Source of the DNA: Arthrobacter sp.
GTDB lineage: Bacteria; Actinomycetota; Actinomycetes; Actinomycetales; Micrococcaceae
NCBI GenBank assembly: GCA_023264815.1
Contig: JAHFUZ010000008.1
Coordinates: 62,001 to 126,000 of the forward strand
Reading direction: 5' to 3'
Length of the DNA: 64,000 bases
Positions 52,641 through 61,504 of the stretch are shown piece after piece. The translations under genes were made by a program, and so were the position numbers. Numbering within the stretch: position 1 is the first letter of the stretch; each line of letters begins with the position of its first letter. The notes under the pieces are model-generated. The model had not been told where the DNA came from, did no database searches, and worked only from the letters and a program-made list of their open reading frames with translations.

Positions 52641-53408
52641 GTGGAAATTTTCGTTGTGCCAACCGCCTCAGCCACTGGTTCCGTGGCCGCCGGGATCCTC
52701 GCAGCGGTCATCCGCAGCAAGCCCGACGCCGTCCTGGGCCTGGCCACCGGCGGGTCGCCGCTGCCCATCTACAAGGCGCTCGCGGGCCACTCGGTGGACA
52801 TGTCCGCCGTCAGCGGCTTCGCCCTGGACGAGTACGTTGGCCTGCCCGCAGGGCACCCCGAGAGCTACGCCGAGGTTGTCCGGCGCGAGGTGACCGAACG
52901 GCTGCAGCTGGACCCCGCCAAAGTGGCAGTGCCGGACGGCAGCGCTGCGGACCCCGAGCAGGCAGCCGCCGACTATGACGCCGCCATTGCCGCCGCGGGC
53001 GGCATTGACGTGCAGATCCTCGGCATCGGCCACAACGGGCACCTGGCCTTCAACGAACCCGGTTCCGCCCTGGATTCCCGGACCCGCGTGGAGGTGCTCA
53101 CCGAGCGCACGCGTGCGGCAAACGCCCGCTACTTCAGCACGCCGGAGGAGGTTCCGCTCCGCTGCATCACGCAGGGCCTGGGCACCATCATGGAGGCCGG
53201 TCACCTGTTGCTGGTGGTCAACGGTGCGGACAAGGCGGACATCCTGGCCGCCGCCCTGAACGGCCCGGTCACGGCCGACTGCCCGGCGTCGATCCTGCAG
53301 TGGCACCCGCACGTGACAGTAGTGGCGGACGAAGCCGCCGCCGCGCTCCTGGCACCCGCGAGCGGCCAGGTGCCCGTGCGCGTGGCGGGCGCGGCCGCCA
53401 CGGTTTAG
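52641..53408 (+). CDS. nagB: Glucosamine-6-phosphate deaminase
   Basis: A 255-residue enzyme converting glucosamine-6-phosphate to fructose-6-phosphate and ammonia. Motifs: GLATGGSPLPIYKAL, FALDEYVGL with catalytic Asp near 58, GIGHNGHLAFNEPGS with catalytic His near 134. Start GTG 52641 with GAGAG upstream. It is separated by 87 bases from the GntR gene and converges on nagA, so it completes the amino sugar route even though it lies on the other strand. Confidence 0.96.
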   Translation: MEIFVVPTASATGSVAAGILAAVIRSKPDAVLGLATGGSPLPIYKALAGHSVDMSAVSGFALDEYVGLPAGHPESYAEVVRREVTERLQLDPAKVAVPDGSAADPEQAAADYDAAIAAAGGIDVQILGIGHNGHLAFNEPGSALDSRTRVEVLTERTRAANARYFSTPEEVPLRCITQGLGTIMEAGHLLLVVNGADKADILAAALNGPVTADCPASILQWHPHVTVVADEAAAALLAPASGQVPVRVAGAAATV

Positions 53409-53421
53409 GGGACTGCGGGAG

Positions 53422-53520
53422 ATGGCAGGGGTGTTCGAGGTAGCCGGCACCACCATCGACCTGTGCAACCTCCCCGAAGTGCTGAAGGCCGAGGGGTTTC
53501 TGGTCGAGCAGGCCCAGTGA
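53422..53520 (+). CDS. Possible 32-residue small ORF after nagB
   Basis: ATG 53422 to TGA 53520 with GGGAG just upstream encodes a 32-residue peptide with acidic and hydrophobic residues (VFEVAGTTIDLCNLPEVL near the start). It begins 13 bases after the nagB stop and ends 9 bases before the convergent nagA stop. Codon use is normal for the region. It may be a real small protein or the remnant of a larger gene; I recognise no homolog. Confidence 0.3.
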   Translation: MAGVFEVAGTTIDLCNLPEVLKAEGFLVEQAQ

Positions 53521-53529
53521 TTACCCTTC

Positions 53530-54783
53530 CTAGGCTCCGGCGGGGAGCACCTGTCCTCCGCGGAGAACCAGGACGCGGCCGAAGTCCCGGTCCACCACCA
53601 CGGCGTCGGCCCGCAGGCCCGCGCGGAGGCTGCCAATGTCCTGCCGGCCGATGATCGCCGCGGGCACCGCGGTGGCGGACCGGACGGCGGCGGCCGGCGA
53701 CACACCGGCATGGATGGTCCGCCGGACAACGTCCAGCAGCGTGGCGGTCCCGCCGGCCAGGGTGCCGTCGCCGAGCCGGGCTACGGCCTGCCGCACTGAG
53801 ACGGCGGCAGGACCCAACTGGTAATCACCGTCGGGCAGGCCGGTGGCCGCCATCGAATCGGTCACCAAAACCACGTTTCCGGCACCAACCAGTTCGAACA
53901 CCATCCGCACGGTTTCGGGATCCAGGTGGGCGCCGTCGGCAATCAGTTCGACGGCGGCCGTTCCCGCCGCGGCCAGCCGAAGACAGGCTGCCACGGGACC
54001 GGGAGCGCGGTGGTGCAGCGGCGGCATGCCGTTGAACAGGTGCGTCACGGTGGGCCGGGACACGGTGGCCTGCCCGGAGGCGGCCAGGAGTTCCGCCGCG
54101 TGGGTGAGGGACGCCGCCGTCGTCCGGGCGTCGGCGTCGGTATGGCCCAGCGAGGGCGTGACGCCGTTTTCTGCCAGCAGCCGCACCAGGTCGTCGGCGC
54201 CGGGTAGTTCGGGGGCGTAGGTCATGGTGCGAAGATGTCCGCCGGCCGCGTCGATCAGCTCACGAAGCAGTACGGTATCCGGATCCCGCAGGAAGCGCGG
54301 GTCCTGGGCACCGCAGCGGGCGTGGGAGAGGAACGGGCCCTCGGAGTGGATGCCCGCAATGAGCCCCTCGTCAGCCAGGGTCCGCAGCGTTCCCGCCGCG
54401 TGCCGCAGATTCTCGGGCGCGGCGGTGACCAGGCTGGCCAACAGCGTGGTGGTGCCGCTGCGGTGCAGGAAATCCACGGCGGTCCGTGCGTCCTGGCTGT
54501 CACCGCCGGGAAAGTCGCCGCCGGCGGCGCCGTGGCAGTGGAGGTCAATGAGGCCCGGCAGGATCATGCTGCCCGCCGGCAGGTCCAGTTCCTCGAGGCC
54601 GGGAAGTGCAGCTGTGTCCAGGCCGGCGCGCGGGCCAACGTACGCGATGCGGCCCTCCGCGACGGCCACCACAGCGTTGTCCATTTCCATGCCGTCGGTC
54701 AGGACTGTGCCGGCCAGCAGGTAGGTCCCGGACCGGCCCGGCTGGTGAGCCTGGTCCCGCGGTGTGTGTTCCGACGGCGTCAC
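53530..54783 (-). CDS. nagA: N-acetylglucosamine-6-phosphate deacetylase
   Basis: A 417-residue amidohydrolase releasing acetate from GlcNAc-6-phosphate. Metal/catalytic motifs: LPGLIDLHCHGAAGGDF, HSEGPFLS, SLGHTDADA, THLFNGMPPLHHR, LVTDSMAATG with catalytic Asp. The start is GTG 54783, overlapping the nanE stop as GTGA. Last gene of the minus-strand sialic acid operon; its product goes to NagB, encoded convergently. Confidence 0.93.
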   Translation of the reverse strand: MTPSEHTPRDQAHQPGRSGTYLLAGTVLTDGMEMDNAVVAVAEGRIAYVGPRAGLDTAALPGLEELDLPAGSMILPGLIDLHCHGAAGGDFPGGDSQDARTAVDFLHRSGTTTLLASLVTAAPENLRHAAGTLRTLADEGLIAGIHSEGPFLSHARCGAQDPRFLRDPDTVLLRELIDAAGGHLRTMTYAPELPGADDLVRLLAENGVTPSLGHTDADARTTAASLTHAAELLAASGQATVSRPTVTHLFNGMPPLHHRAPGPVAACLRLAAAGTAAVELIADGAHLDPETVRMVFELVGAGNVVLVTDSMAATGLPDGDYQLGPAAVSVRQAVARLGDGTLAGGTATLLDVVRRTIHAGVSPAAAVRSATAVPAAIIGRQDIGSLRAGLRADAVVVDRDFGRVLVLRGGQVLPAGA

Positions 54784-55463
54784 TTCAGGGCCCCAGCGAA
54801 CCAGCCGGTGATGGTGGCCGGGTGGGTGATGGCTGTCCCGACGACGACGGCGAAGGCACCGGCGTCGAGGCACTGGCGGGCCTGGGCTGGGGTGTGGAGG
54901 CGGCCTTCGGCGATGAGGGGCACGCCGAACCCGGCGGCGGCGATCTGTTTGATCAGTTCAAGGTCGGGGCCGTCCGTTTTGGGGCGCTCCCCGGAATAAC
55001 CGGAGAGGGTGGTACCGATCAGGTCGGCACCCGCCTCGACAGCCGCGGCGGCGTCGTCGAACGAGCCGCAGTCCGCCATGACCAGCGCGTGCGATTCGGC
55101 GTGGATGCCCGCCACCGTCTGGGCCAGGGTCAGCCCGTCCGGGCGCTGGCGGCGGGTGCCGTCGACCGCCACGACGTGCGCGCCGGCGTTGGCCACCGCG
55201 AGGGCGTGGCGGAGCGTGGGAGTGATGAAAACGCCGTCGTGCCCGTCCTTCCAGAGCCCGATCACCGGAACTTCAACGGCTGACCGCGTGAACTGGACGT
55301 CGGAGAGGCCCTGGACCCGGATGGCCGCGGCACCGCCGGTGACGGCCGCCGCGGCGATCTGCGCCATGGTGCGGGGATCGCGCATCGGCTCGCCCGGGTA
55401 CGCCTGGCAGGACACGATCAGTTGGCCGCGCAGGGATTCGAGGGCTTCGGGGGTCAGGATCAC
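54780..55463 (-). CDS. nanE: N-acetylmannosamine-6-phosphate 2-epimerase
   Basis: A 227-residue TIM-barrel enzyme converting ManNAc-6-phosphate to GlcNAc-6-phosphate. Family patterns: LIVSCQAYPGEPMRDP, GAAAIRVQG, PVIGLWKDGHDG, TLSGYSGERPKTDGPDLELI and IAEGRLHTPAQA. Start GTG 55463 with GAGGA upstream. It lies between the ROK kinase and nagA, exactly where the pathway order needs it. Confidence 0.95.
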   Translation of the reverse strand: MILTPEALESLRGQLIVSCQAYPGEPMRDPRTMAQIAAAAVTGGAAAIRVQGLSDVQFTRSAVEVPVIGLWKDGHDGVFITPTLRHALAVANAGAHVVAVDGTRRQRPDGLTLAQTVAGIHAESHALVMADCGSFDDAAAAVEAGADLIGTTLSGYSGERPKTDGPDLELIKQIAAAGFGVPLIAEGRLHTPAQARQCLDAGAFAVVVGTAITHPATITGWFAGALK

Positions 55464-55507
55464 GGTCGGTTCCTCTGCGGTATGTGGGGTGGCTGGGACT
55501 GTGTGGA

Positions 55508-56455
55508 CTAAGGCTGTGGAGTGAGGACCAGGCTGGCGGCACCCACCATGGCGGCTGCGTTGCCGAGTTTAGCCGGGAGAACGGGCAGCCCGGCCAACGC
55601 GGGCAGGAGTTCGGCGCGAAGGGCTCGTTCCATGGGATGCCACCAGGGCGCGCCGGCATCGGACAGGCCGCCGGAAACCACCACCACTTCCGGGTCCAGG
55701 ATGTTGGCCAGGCCGCCCACCGCCTGGCCGGCCGCGCCGGCACCGAGGCCCACCGCTTTGATGGCGACCGCGTCGCTCGCCCCGGCGAGGGCAAACACTG
55801 CCCGCGCATCCGCTGCGGGTGAGGTGCCGCCGAGCCGCACATACGCTTCGCGGATGGCCGGCCCGGAGGCGATGGCCTCAACATGGCCGGCACCGCCGCA
55901 GACGCAGGGAACTGCGGCACCTTCGTCGACGGCGTACGGTGAGGCAAAGTGGCCCACGTGCCCGCCCACATACCGGTGGCCCAGGACCGGCTGCCCGTGC
56001 AGGACAAAACTGCCCCCGACGCCGGTGCCGAAGGCCACCAGGAGTGAACTGGCCGTCCCGGCGGCGGCACCGGTCCACGCCTCACCGAGGGCGTGCGCGT
56101 GGACGTCGTTGACGGCCCGGACGGACGACGGCGGCAGGCCCAGCCGTGAGGCAAGGCCCGCCGTCAGTTCCGTCCCCGCCCAGCCGAGGATCGCGTCAGT
56201 GGCCGATACGACCACCCCGCGCCCGGCATCAATAACCCCGGCAGAACCAACGCCAACCCCCACAACATCCAGGCCCGCTGCTTGAGCCCGGACAATAAGC
56301 GAAGAAACCAGCGCCGCAGCAGCATCCAAAATGGCGTCCCCACCATCCCGGTTCAGCGTAGGAATGGTCTCCGAAAACAGCACCCCACCGCCCGCCGAAA
56401 CAACCCCGGCAGCAGTCTTCGTGCCGCCAAGGTCAACACCAATCGCGTACTGCAT
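55508..56455 (-). CDS. nanK: ROK-family kinase, probable N-acetylmannosamine kinase
   Basis: A 315-residue sugar kinase. The phosphate-binding loop GVDLGGTKT is at residues 6-14, the ATP motif at VAFGTGVGGSFVL, and catalytic Asp in RAVNDVHAHALGE. It should phosphorylate ManNAc released by the lyase. The zinc-site motif reads CVCGGAGHVE, with His where most ROK proteins have the third Cys (CxCGxxGCxE). ATG 56455 with GAGGA upstream was chosen over an upstream extension. Function as NanK rests on context. Confidence 0.88.
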   Translation of the reverse strand: MQYAIGVDLGGTKTAAGVVSAGGGVLFSETIPTLNRDGGDAILDAAAALVSSLIVRAQAAGLDVVGVGVGSAGVIDAGRGVVVSATDAILGWAGTELTAGLASRLGLPPSSVRAVNDVHAHALGEAWTGAAAGTASSLLVAFGTGVGGSFVLHGQPVLGHRYVGGHVGHFASPYAVDEGAAVPCVCGGAGHVEAIASGPAIREAYVRLGGTSPAADARAVFALAGASDAVAIKAVGLGAGAAGQAVGGLANILDPEVVVVSGGLSDAGAPWWHPMERALRAELLPALAGLPVLPAKLGNAAAMVGAASLVLTPQP

Positions 56456-56516
56456 GTGATTCCTCACTTGTCGTGCCTGCCACAATGGCCCCTCAGCCGC
56501 GCCCAACCGCGACTAA

Positions 56517-57446
56517 CTAGACGAGCCCGTTGCGTTCCAGGATGACCTTGACCGCGGCGGTCTCGTCCTCGTCAAGGGACAGCATGGGTGCGCTCATGAC
56601 GTTGGTCTTGATGATGCCCATGAGCTGCAGGGCGGTCTTGAAAGCGCCCAGGCCCGCGGCGTTGCCGGACATGCGGCCGGCCTTGGGGGTGTAGACGATT
56701 TCGAAGACGTCGGCCAGCCGGTCCTGCTCGGCAGCGGCCTTGGCCCAGTCGCCGCCAACCGCAGCGTCGTAGAGGCGGCGGTAGCCGGCCGGGTCAACGT
56801 TGCCGAGGCCCGGGACAACGCCCTGGGCGCCGCCCAGGAGTGCGCCGTCCACCACCACTTCGTGGCCCGTGAAAATGTCGAAATTGGGAATGTCCTTGGC
56901 TGCAATGAGCAGCTGGCGGAAGGAGACGTCGTCGCCCGAGGAATCCTTCACACCGGCAATGACACCGTCGCGGCCCAGTTCCACAAGCAGGTCCGTGGGC
57001 AGCTTGAAGTGGGTGCGCACCGGAACGTCGTAGGCGAACACGGGGACGTCCACGGCGGCGGCGATGGAGCGGAAGTGGGTGCTGTTTTCCTGGGCGTTGG
57101 AGATCGCGTAGTACAGGCTGGTGGCCACGATGGAGTCGGCGCCGAGGGCGATGACGCGCCGGGCTTCTTCGATGACGCGGTTGGTGGTCTGCTCAACGGC
57201 ACCCACGATCACGGGCACCTGGCCGGCGTTCACGCCTGCCACGGTCTGCACCACGAGGTCGCGCTCGGTGTTGGTCATGTGGGTGACCTCGCCTGAGGAG
57301 CCCAGCACAAAAAGGCCGCTGACGCCGCCGTCGAGCAGGTGCCTGGTGACGTTTTCCAGCGACGGTACGTCGATGGCGCCATCGACGGTGCGGGGGGTTA
57401 CGACGGGCGGAATGACGCCCTGGAAACGGGAAGCGACGGTGGTCAC
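56517..57446 (-). CDS. nanA: DapA-family lyase, probable N-acetylneuraminate lyase
   Basis: A 309-residue class I aldolase of the dihydrodipicolinate synthase/NAL family. Schiff-base lysine K167 in VIAGVKDSSGD, Tyr in VFAYDVP near 139 and the carboxylate-binding GSSGE at 49-53. In this cluster it should cleave sialic acid to ManNAc and pyruvate. Sequence alone does not separate it from other DapA-like lyases. The GTG start at 57446 has GGAG six bases upstream; a TTG 12 bases earlier is in frame. Confidence 0.87.
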   Translation of the reverse strand: MTTVASRFQGVIPPVVTPRTVDGAIDVPSLENVTRHLLDGGVSGLFVLGSSGEVTHMTNTERDLVVQTVAGVNAGQVPVIVGAVEQTTNRVIEEARRVIALGADSIVATSLYYAISNAQENSTHFRSIAAAVDVPVFAYDVPVRTHFKLPTDLLVELGRDGVIAGVKDSSGDDVSFRQLLIAAKDIPNFDIFTGHEVVVDGALLGGAQGVVPGLGNVDPAGYRRLYDAAVGGDWAKAAAEQDRLADVFEIVYTPKAGRMSGNAAGLGAFKTALQLMGIIKTNVMSAPMLSLDEDETAAVKVILERNGLV

Positions 57447-57494
57447 GGTGTACTCCAAATAGTGATGGTTAGACGAAAACTCATGGGGGGAAAT

Positions 57495-58301
57495 CTAGGT
57501 GTGGAGCAGGCTCGGAGCGGCGCCCAGCAGCTTCTTGGTGTAGTCGTTGCTGGGGCTGTCGAAGACCTGTGCCGCGGTGCCCTGTTCGACGATTTTGCCG
57601 AAGTACATCACGCAGATGCGGTCCGAGACATAGCGGACGGTCTGGATGTCATGCGAGATGAACACCATGCCGAGGTTCAGCTGGGTCTTCAGGTCGGACA
57701 GCAGGTTCAGCACCTGCGCGCGGACGGAAACATCCAGGGCGGAGGTTGGCTCGTCGGCCACGATGATGTCCGGATCCAGGGCCAGGGCGCGGGCGATCGC
57801 CACACGCTGGCGCTGGCCGCCGGAAACCTGCGACGGCGTGACCTCCGCAGCGGACTGCGGCAGGCCCACCAGCGCCAGCAGTTCCTTGACCTTGGCCGCG
57901 CGGGTGGCCGGGGTGCCGATGCCATGGATCTGCAGGGGGTCCGTGAGGATGTCCTGGACGGTCATGCGCGGGTTCAGCGCGGTGGCCGGATCCTGGAAGA
58001 CCACGGACACGGAGCGGCCGAATTCCTTGCGCATGGCGGCGTTCCGCTTGATGGCGGGCTTGCCGTGGAACAGGACCCCGCCCGACGTCGGCGGCTGCAG
58101 TCCCACCAGCACTGAGGCGAGCGTGGACTTACCGCAGCCGGACTCACCCACGATGCCCACGGTTTCGCCGCGGCTGATGGTGAAGTCCACGCCGTCGACG
58201 GCCTTGACGATGTTGGGCCGGAAGAGCTTGCCGCCACGGGCGTGGTGGTAGACCTTGACGTCCTTGAGCTCGATGACCGGCTTACCGGTGGAAATGCTCA
58301 C
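57495..58301 (-). CDS. Oligopeptide-type ABC transporter ATP-binding protein (OppF-like)
   Basis: A 268-residue ATPase. Walker A GESGCGKS near residue 54, VFQDPATALNPRM Q-loop, signature VSGGQRQR near 162, Walker B IIVADEPTSALD. Second ATPase of an Opp/Dpp-type importer. It overlaps the preceding fused permease-ATPase gene by ATGA. Context makes sialic acid the likely substrate of the transporter. Confidence 0.92.
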   Translation of the reverse strand: MSISTGKPVIELKDVKVYHHARGGKLFRPNIVKAVDGVDFTISRGETVGIVGESGCGKSTLASVLVGLQPPTSGGVLFHGKPAIKRNAAMRKEFGRSVSVVFQDPATALNPRMTVQDILTDPLQIHGIGTPATRAAKVKELLALVGLPQSAAEVTPSQVSGGQRQRVAIARALALDPDIIVADEPTSALDVSVRAQVLNLLSDLKTQLNLGMVFISHDIQTVRYVSDRICVMYFGKIVEQGTAAQVFDSPSNDYTKKLLGAAPSLLHT

Positions 58302-60433
58302 TTTGCATCCTCCTTCAGGTGGCTTGCCCAGAAGTGGTCTGCGGACCCGCCTCCCGCGGACGAAACCGCGGTGAGGACCAGCTGCTGGTTGGGATCGGCA
58401 TCCGCACGCAGCGACCGTGCGGCGAAGCGGTCACCCGGGGCGAAGTCGCGCGGGGACGGGACGGTGCCGGGGATCTGGTGCAGGCGGACGGCGTCCGCCT
58501 CGATGGAGAGGACGGCGCCGAGCAGGCCGCGCGTGTATTCGTGCTTGGGATTCTGCAGCAGTTCGGAGGCCTGGGCTGATTCCACCACCTGGCCGGCGTA
58601 CATGACCGTGATCCGGTGGGCCAGCGAGGCCACCAGGGCGAGGTCGTGGCTGACGAATACCATGGCGAAGCCGAGCTGTTCGCGCAGCTCGTTGAGCAGG
58701 TCCACTACCTGCTTCTGGACGGTGACGTCCAGGGCGGTGGTGGGTTCATCGGCCACCACGATCTTCGGCGAGCGGGACAGGGCCATGGCTATCAGGACGC
58801 GCTGGCGCTGGCCGCCGGAGAGCTCGTGCGGGTAGCTTGCGAGCGTCCGGACGGGATCCAGCTTGACCAGTTCCAGCAGCTCGGCGGGGGTCTTGCGTCC
58901 ACCGCGCCTGGTCAGCTGCTCCATCTGGTCCTTGATCTTCATGGACGGGTTCAGGGAGCTCAGGGCGTCCTGGTAGACCATGGCGATCTGCTCGCCGCGC
59001 AGGCCCTCGTAGGCCTTGACGCTGCTGTGCTTGGTGGCGGGATCCAGCAGTTCCTTGCCGTCGAACCTGATGGAACCGGTGACCACGGCAGTCTTGGGCA
59101 GCAGGCCCATCACTGCGAGGGACGTGATGGACTTGCCGCAGCCGGATTCGCCTACCAGGCCCATGGTTTCGCCTTCGCGGACCGTGAAGGAGACGTTGTC
59201 CACAATGGCGGTGCTGCCGAAGCGGCCCGGGAAGCGGATGGACAGGTTCTTGACCTCCAGGACGTTGCGCGCGCCGGCGGGGACCTGGGGCAGGCGGTCG
59301 GTGCGCTTGGCCTCGATGGCGGAGAGCAGTTCCAGTTCCCGGTCCAGCAGCAGGTGCGGGTTGGCCGCCGCCAGCTTCGGATCGGTGAGGACGGCTGCCT
59401 CGGTGTAGCGCTCCTCGGTGAGGACGTCGCCGCGGGCGGCGCGGACGCCGTCGAGCTCGTGCTCCTCCACAACCGACGGCTGGGCAACCGAGGTGGCCAC
59501 CTCAGTGTCGACGGCGGCACTGACCGCAGCGCCGGACACAACAGCCGACGCGCCGTCGTCGTCCTTAACAACGGGAGCCTTGCGCAGCTTCGGGTTGACC
59601 ATGGCGTCGGTGAGGCCCTCCGCCAGGATGTTCAGGGACAGCACGGTGAGCAGGATGGTCACACCGGCGAACGTGGTGGCCCACCAGCCGCCGGAGAGGA
59701 CCAGGTTGCGGCCGTAGGAGATCACGTTGCCCCAGGACGGCGCGGGGTCCTGGACGCCGGCGCCGAGGAAGGAAAGGGAGGCTTCGAGGATGATGGCGTC
59801 GGCCACCATTACCGTGGCGAACACCAGCACGGGGGCGGCGGTGTTGCGGACGATGTGCTTGAGCAGGATGTAGAAGCGGCCGGCGCCGATCACGCGTTCG
59901 GCGCGGACGTAGTCTTCGCCGTACTGGGCGAGCACGTTGGCGCGGACCACACGGGCCAGCTGCGGGGTGTAGATGATGGCGATCGCGATGATGATGGTGG
60001 GCACCGAGTTGCCGAACGCAGCCAGCAGGACCGCGGCCAGGGCGATGCCCGGGAACGCCATGAGGATGTCCATCAGGCGCATGATCAGTTCGTTCACGGC
60101 CTTACTGGACGTGGCGGCGAAAGATCCCAGCAGCGCGCCCACCAGGATGGCCAGGGCTACGGCGCCCAGGCCGATCATCAGCGAGGACTGGGCACCGAAG
60201 AGCAGGCGGGAGAAGATGTCACGGCCCAGGCGGTCGGTGCCGAAGAAGTGCTCGGCGCCCGGCGGGGTGGCCGGAATGAAGGTCTCCAGGGGATCGTGCG
60301 GGGCGATGACCGGTGCGAAGACGGCCGCGAGGCCGATCATGATGAGGAAGAGGAGCGCGATGCGGGAGCCCCAGGGGAGGGCTTTGAAACGGATGCCCGG
60401 GGCACTCAGCCGTTCGGCCAGCTTGCTACGCAT
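58298..60433 (-). CDS. Fused ABC permease (OppC-like) and ATP-binding protein (OppD-like)
   Basis: A 711-residue fusion. Residues 20-280 are an OppC-type permease with about six helices and the EAA-type loop ([21 protein letters not shown]). Residues 290-388 form an Ala/Val/Glu-rich linker. Residues 390-711 are an OppD-type ATPase with Walker A GESGCGKS at 428-435, signature LSGGQRQR and Walker [12 protein letters not shown]. No stop or frameshift separates the two halves. From memory, a comparable fusion exists in the sialic acid transporter of Corynebacterium glutamicum. It is three bases downstream of the OppB gene. Confidence 0.92.
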   Translation of the reverse strand: MRSKLAERLSAPGIRFKALPWGSRIALLFLIMIGLAAVFAPVIAPHDPLETFIPATPPGAEHFFGTDRLGRDIFSRLLFGAQSSLMIGLGAVALAILVGALLGSFAATSSKAVNELIMRLMDILMAFPGIALAAVLLAAFGNSVPTIIIAIAIIYTPQLARVVRANVLAQYGEDYVRAERVIGAGRFYILLKHIVRNTAAPVLVFATVMVADAIILEASLSFLGAGVQDPAPSWGNVISYGRNLVLSGGWWATTFAGVTILLTVLSLNILAEGLTDAMVNPKLRKAPVVKDDDGASAVVSGAAVSAAVDTEVATSVAQPSVVEEHELDGVRAARGDVLTEERYTEAAVLTDPKLAAANPHLLLDRELELLSAIEAKRTDRLPQVPAGARNVLEVKNLSIRFPGRFGSTAIVDNVSFTVREGETMGLVGESGCGKSITSLAVMGLLPKTAVVTGSIRFDGKELLDPATKHSSVKAYEGLRGEQIAMVYQDALSSLNPSMKIKDQMEQLTRRGGRKTPAELLELVKLDPVRTLASYPHELSGGQRQRVLIAMALSRSPKIVVADEPTTALDVTVQKQVVDLLNELREQLGFAMVFVSHDLALVASLAHRITVMYAGQVVESAQASELLQNPKHEYTRGLLGAVLSIEADAVRLHQIPGTVPSPRDFAPGDRFAARSLRADADPNQQLVLTAVSSAGGGSADHFWASHLKEDAK

Positions 60434-60436
60434 GAG

Positions 60437-61393
60437 CTATACCGTCCTGATTCGGGGGTTGATGAGCAGGTACAGGAGGTCCACCACGATGTTGACCAGA
60501 ACGAAGGTGACGGAGATGGTGAGGACCACGCCCTGGACCAGGTTGACGTCCAGGTTGGTGATGCCGTTGAGGATCAGCTGGCCCATGCCGGGCAGGGCAA
60601 AGATCATTTCAATCACGACGGCGCCGCCCAGCAGGTAGCCCACGCGCAGTCCCAGCACGGTCACCGGAGTCACCAGTGCGTTGCGCAGGACGTTCCGGGA
60701 GACCACCTCGCGGTAGGGGACACCGTTGCCGATGGCCGTGCGGACGTAGTCACGGTCCAGTTCCTCCACCATGGAGGTGCGGACCACACGGATCAGCGAG
60801 GCCGAGACGGGGATACCGAGCGCGAGGGCGGGAAGGGCCATGGAGTTCAGCCAGCCGCCAAAACCGGATTCCGGCGTCGCAATTCCGCCTGAGGGGAACA
60901 TCGGGCTGGTGCCGAGGGCGAACCACTGGATGAGCAGGATGCCGAGCCAGAACGACGGCGTGGCGATCGCGGCGATCGAGAAGACGCGGACCAGCTGGTC
61001 CTGCCACTTGTCGCGGTACAGGGCGCCGAGGATGCCGAAGACCAGCGACACCACAATGGCGATCAGGACGCCCAGGAAGGTCAGCTGCAGTGTCAGCGGG
61101 AACGCGGAGCCGATCATCGAGGCCACCGACTTGGCCGGCGGGGTGGTGACGCCGAGGTCGAACTGCAGCAGCTTGCCGAGGAATCGGAAGTACTGCAGGA
61201 CCAGCGGGTCGTTAAGTCCGTTTTCCTGGCGGTACTGATCCTTGGCTTCCTCGGAGGCGCCGTCGCCGAGGGCGGAGCTGGCCTGGTCGCCGGGGGCGGC
61301 TTGCAGGACGAGGAAGACGAGCAGGGTGATGCCCAGGATCATCAATGGCAGTGCTGCGAGTCTGCGGCCGAGCAGACGCAATATCGTGACCAA
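60437..61393 (-). CDS. ABC transporter permease (OppB-like)
   Basis: A 318-residue membrane subunit with six helices and the EAA loop TAIGNGVPYREVVSRNVLRNALVTPVTVLG. N-terminal RLAALPLMILGITLLVFLVLQAAPGD is typical of OppB/DppB. It pairs with the fused permease-ATPase encoded next. The gene is separated from the binding-protein gene by 111 bases that contain a terminator-like hairpin. Confidence 0.93.
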   Translation of the reverse strand: MVTILRLLGRRLAALPLMILGITLLVFLVLQAAPGDQASSALGDGASEEAKDQYRQENGLNDPLVLQYFRFLGKLLQFDLGVTTPPAKSVASMIGSAFPLTLQLTFLGVLIAIVVSLVFGILGALYRDKWQDQLVRVFSIAAIATPSFWLGILLIQWFALGTSPMFPSGGIATPESGFGGWLNSMALPALALGIPVSASLIRVVRTSMVEELDRDYVRTAIGNGVPYREVVSRNVLRNALVTPVTVLGLRVGYLLGGAVVIEMIFALPGMGQLILNGITNLDVNLVQGVVLTISVTFVLVNIVVDLLYLLINPRIRTV

Positions 61394-61426
61394 TTTGTTC
61401 TCCGGTGTGTTTGGGTACTGCAGTTC

Positions 61427-61492
61427 AAAAAGTTGCGAGGCCTGCCCTGCGTGCTCCCGGGGGAATCAGGGACGCAGTGCAGGCCTCGCAAC
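61427..61492 (-). terminator. Hairpin with T-tract between binding protein and permease genes
   Basis: On the minus strand, 21-base arms with one mismatch (61492-61472 and 61452-61432; GTTGCGAGGCCTGC start) are followed by TTTTT (61431-61427). As it lies inside the operon, it probably causes partial termination and mRNA stabilisation. That would raise the binding protein relative to the membrane subunits. Confidence 0.8.
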
Positions 61493-61504
61493 ACTGGAGG
61501 CTGC

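Noticed and set aside
53530..54873. Longer nagA start at 54873
   Set aside because: The added 30 residues are encoded inside nanE and are Arg/His-rich. GTG 54783 overlapping the nanE stop is a typical coupled start.
58616..60892. 758-residue open frame on the plus strand
   Set aside because: It is antisense to the fused ABC protein and permease. Composition is rich in Asp, His, Gly and Gln without domains, the usual shadow of a high-GC gene.
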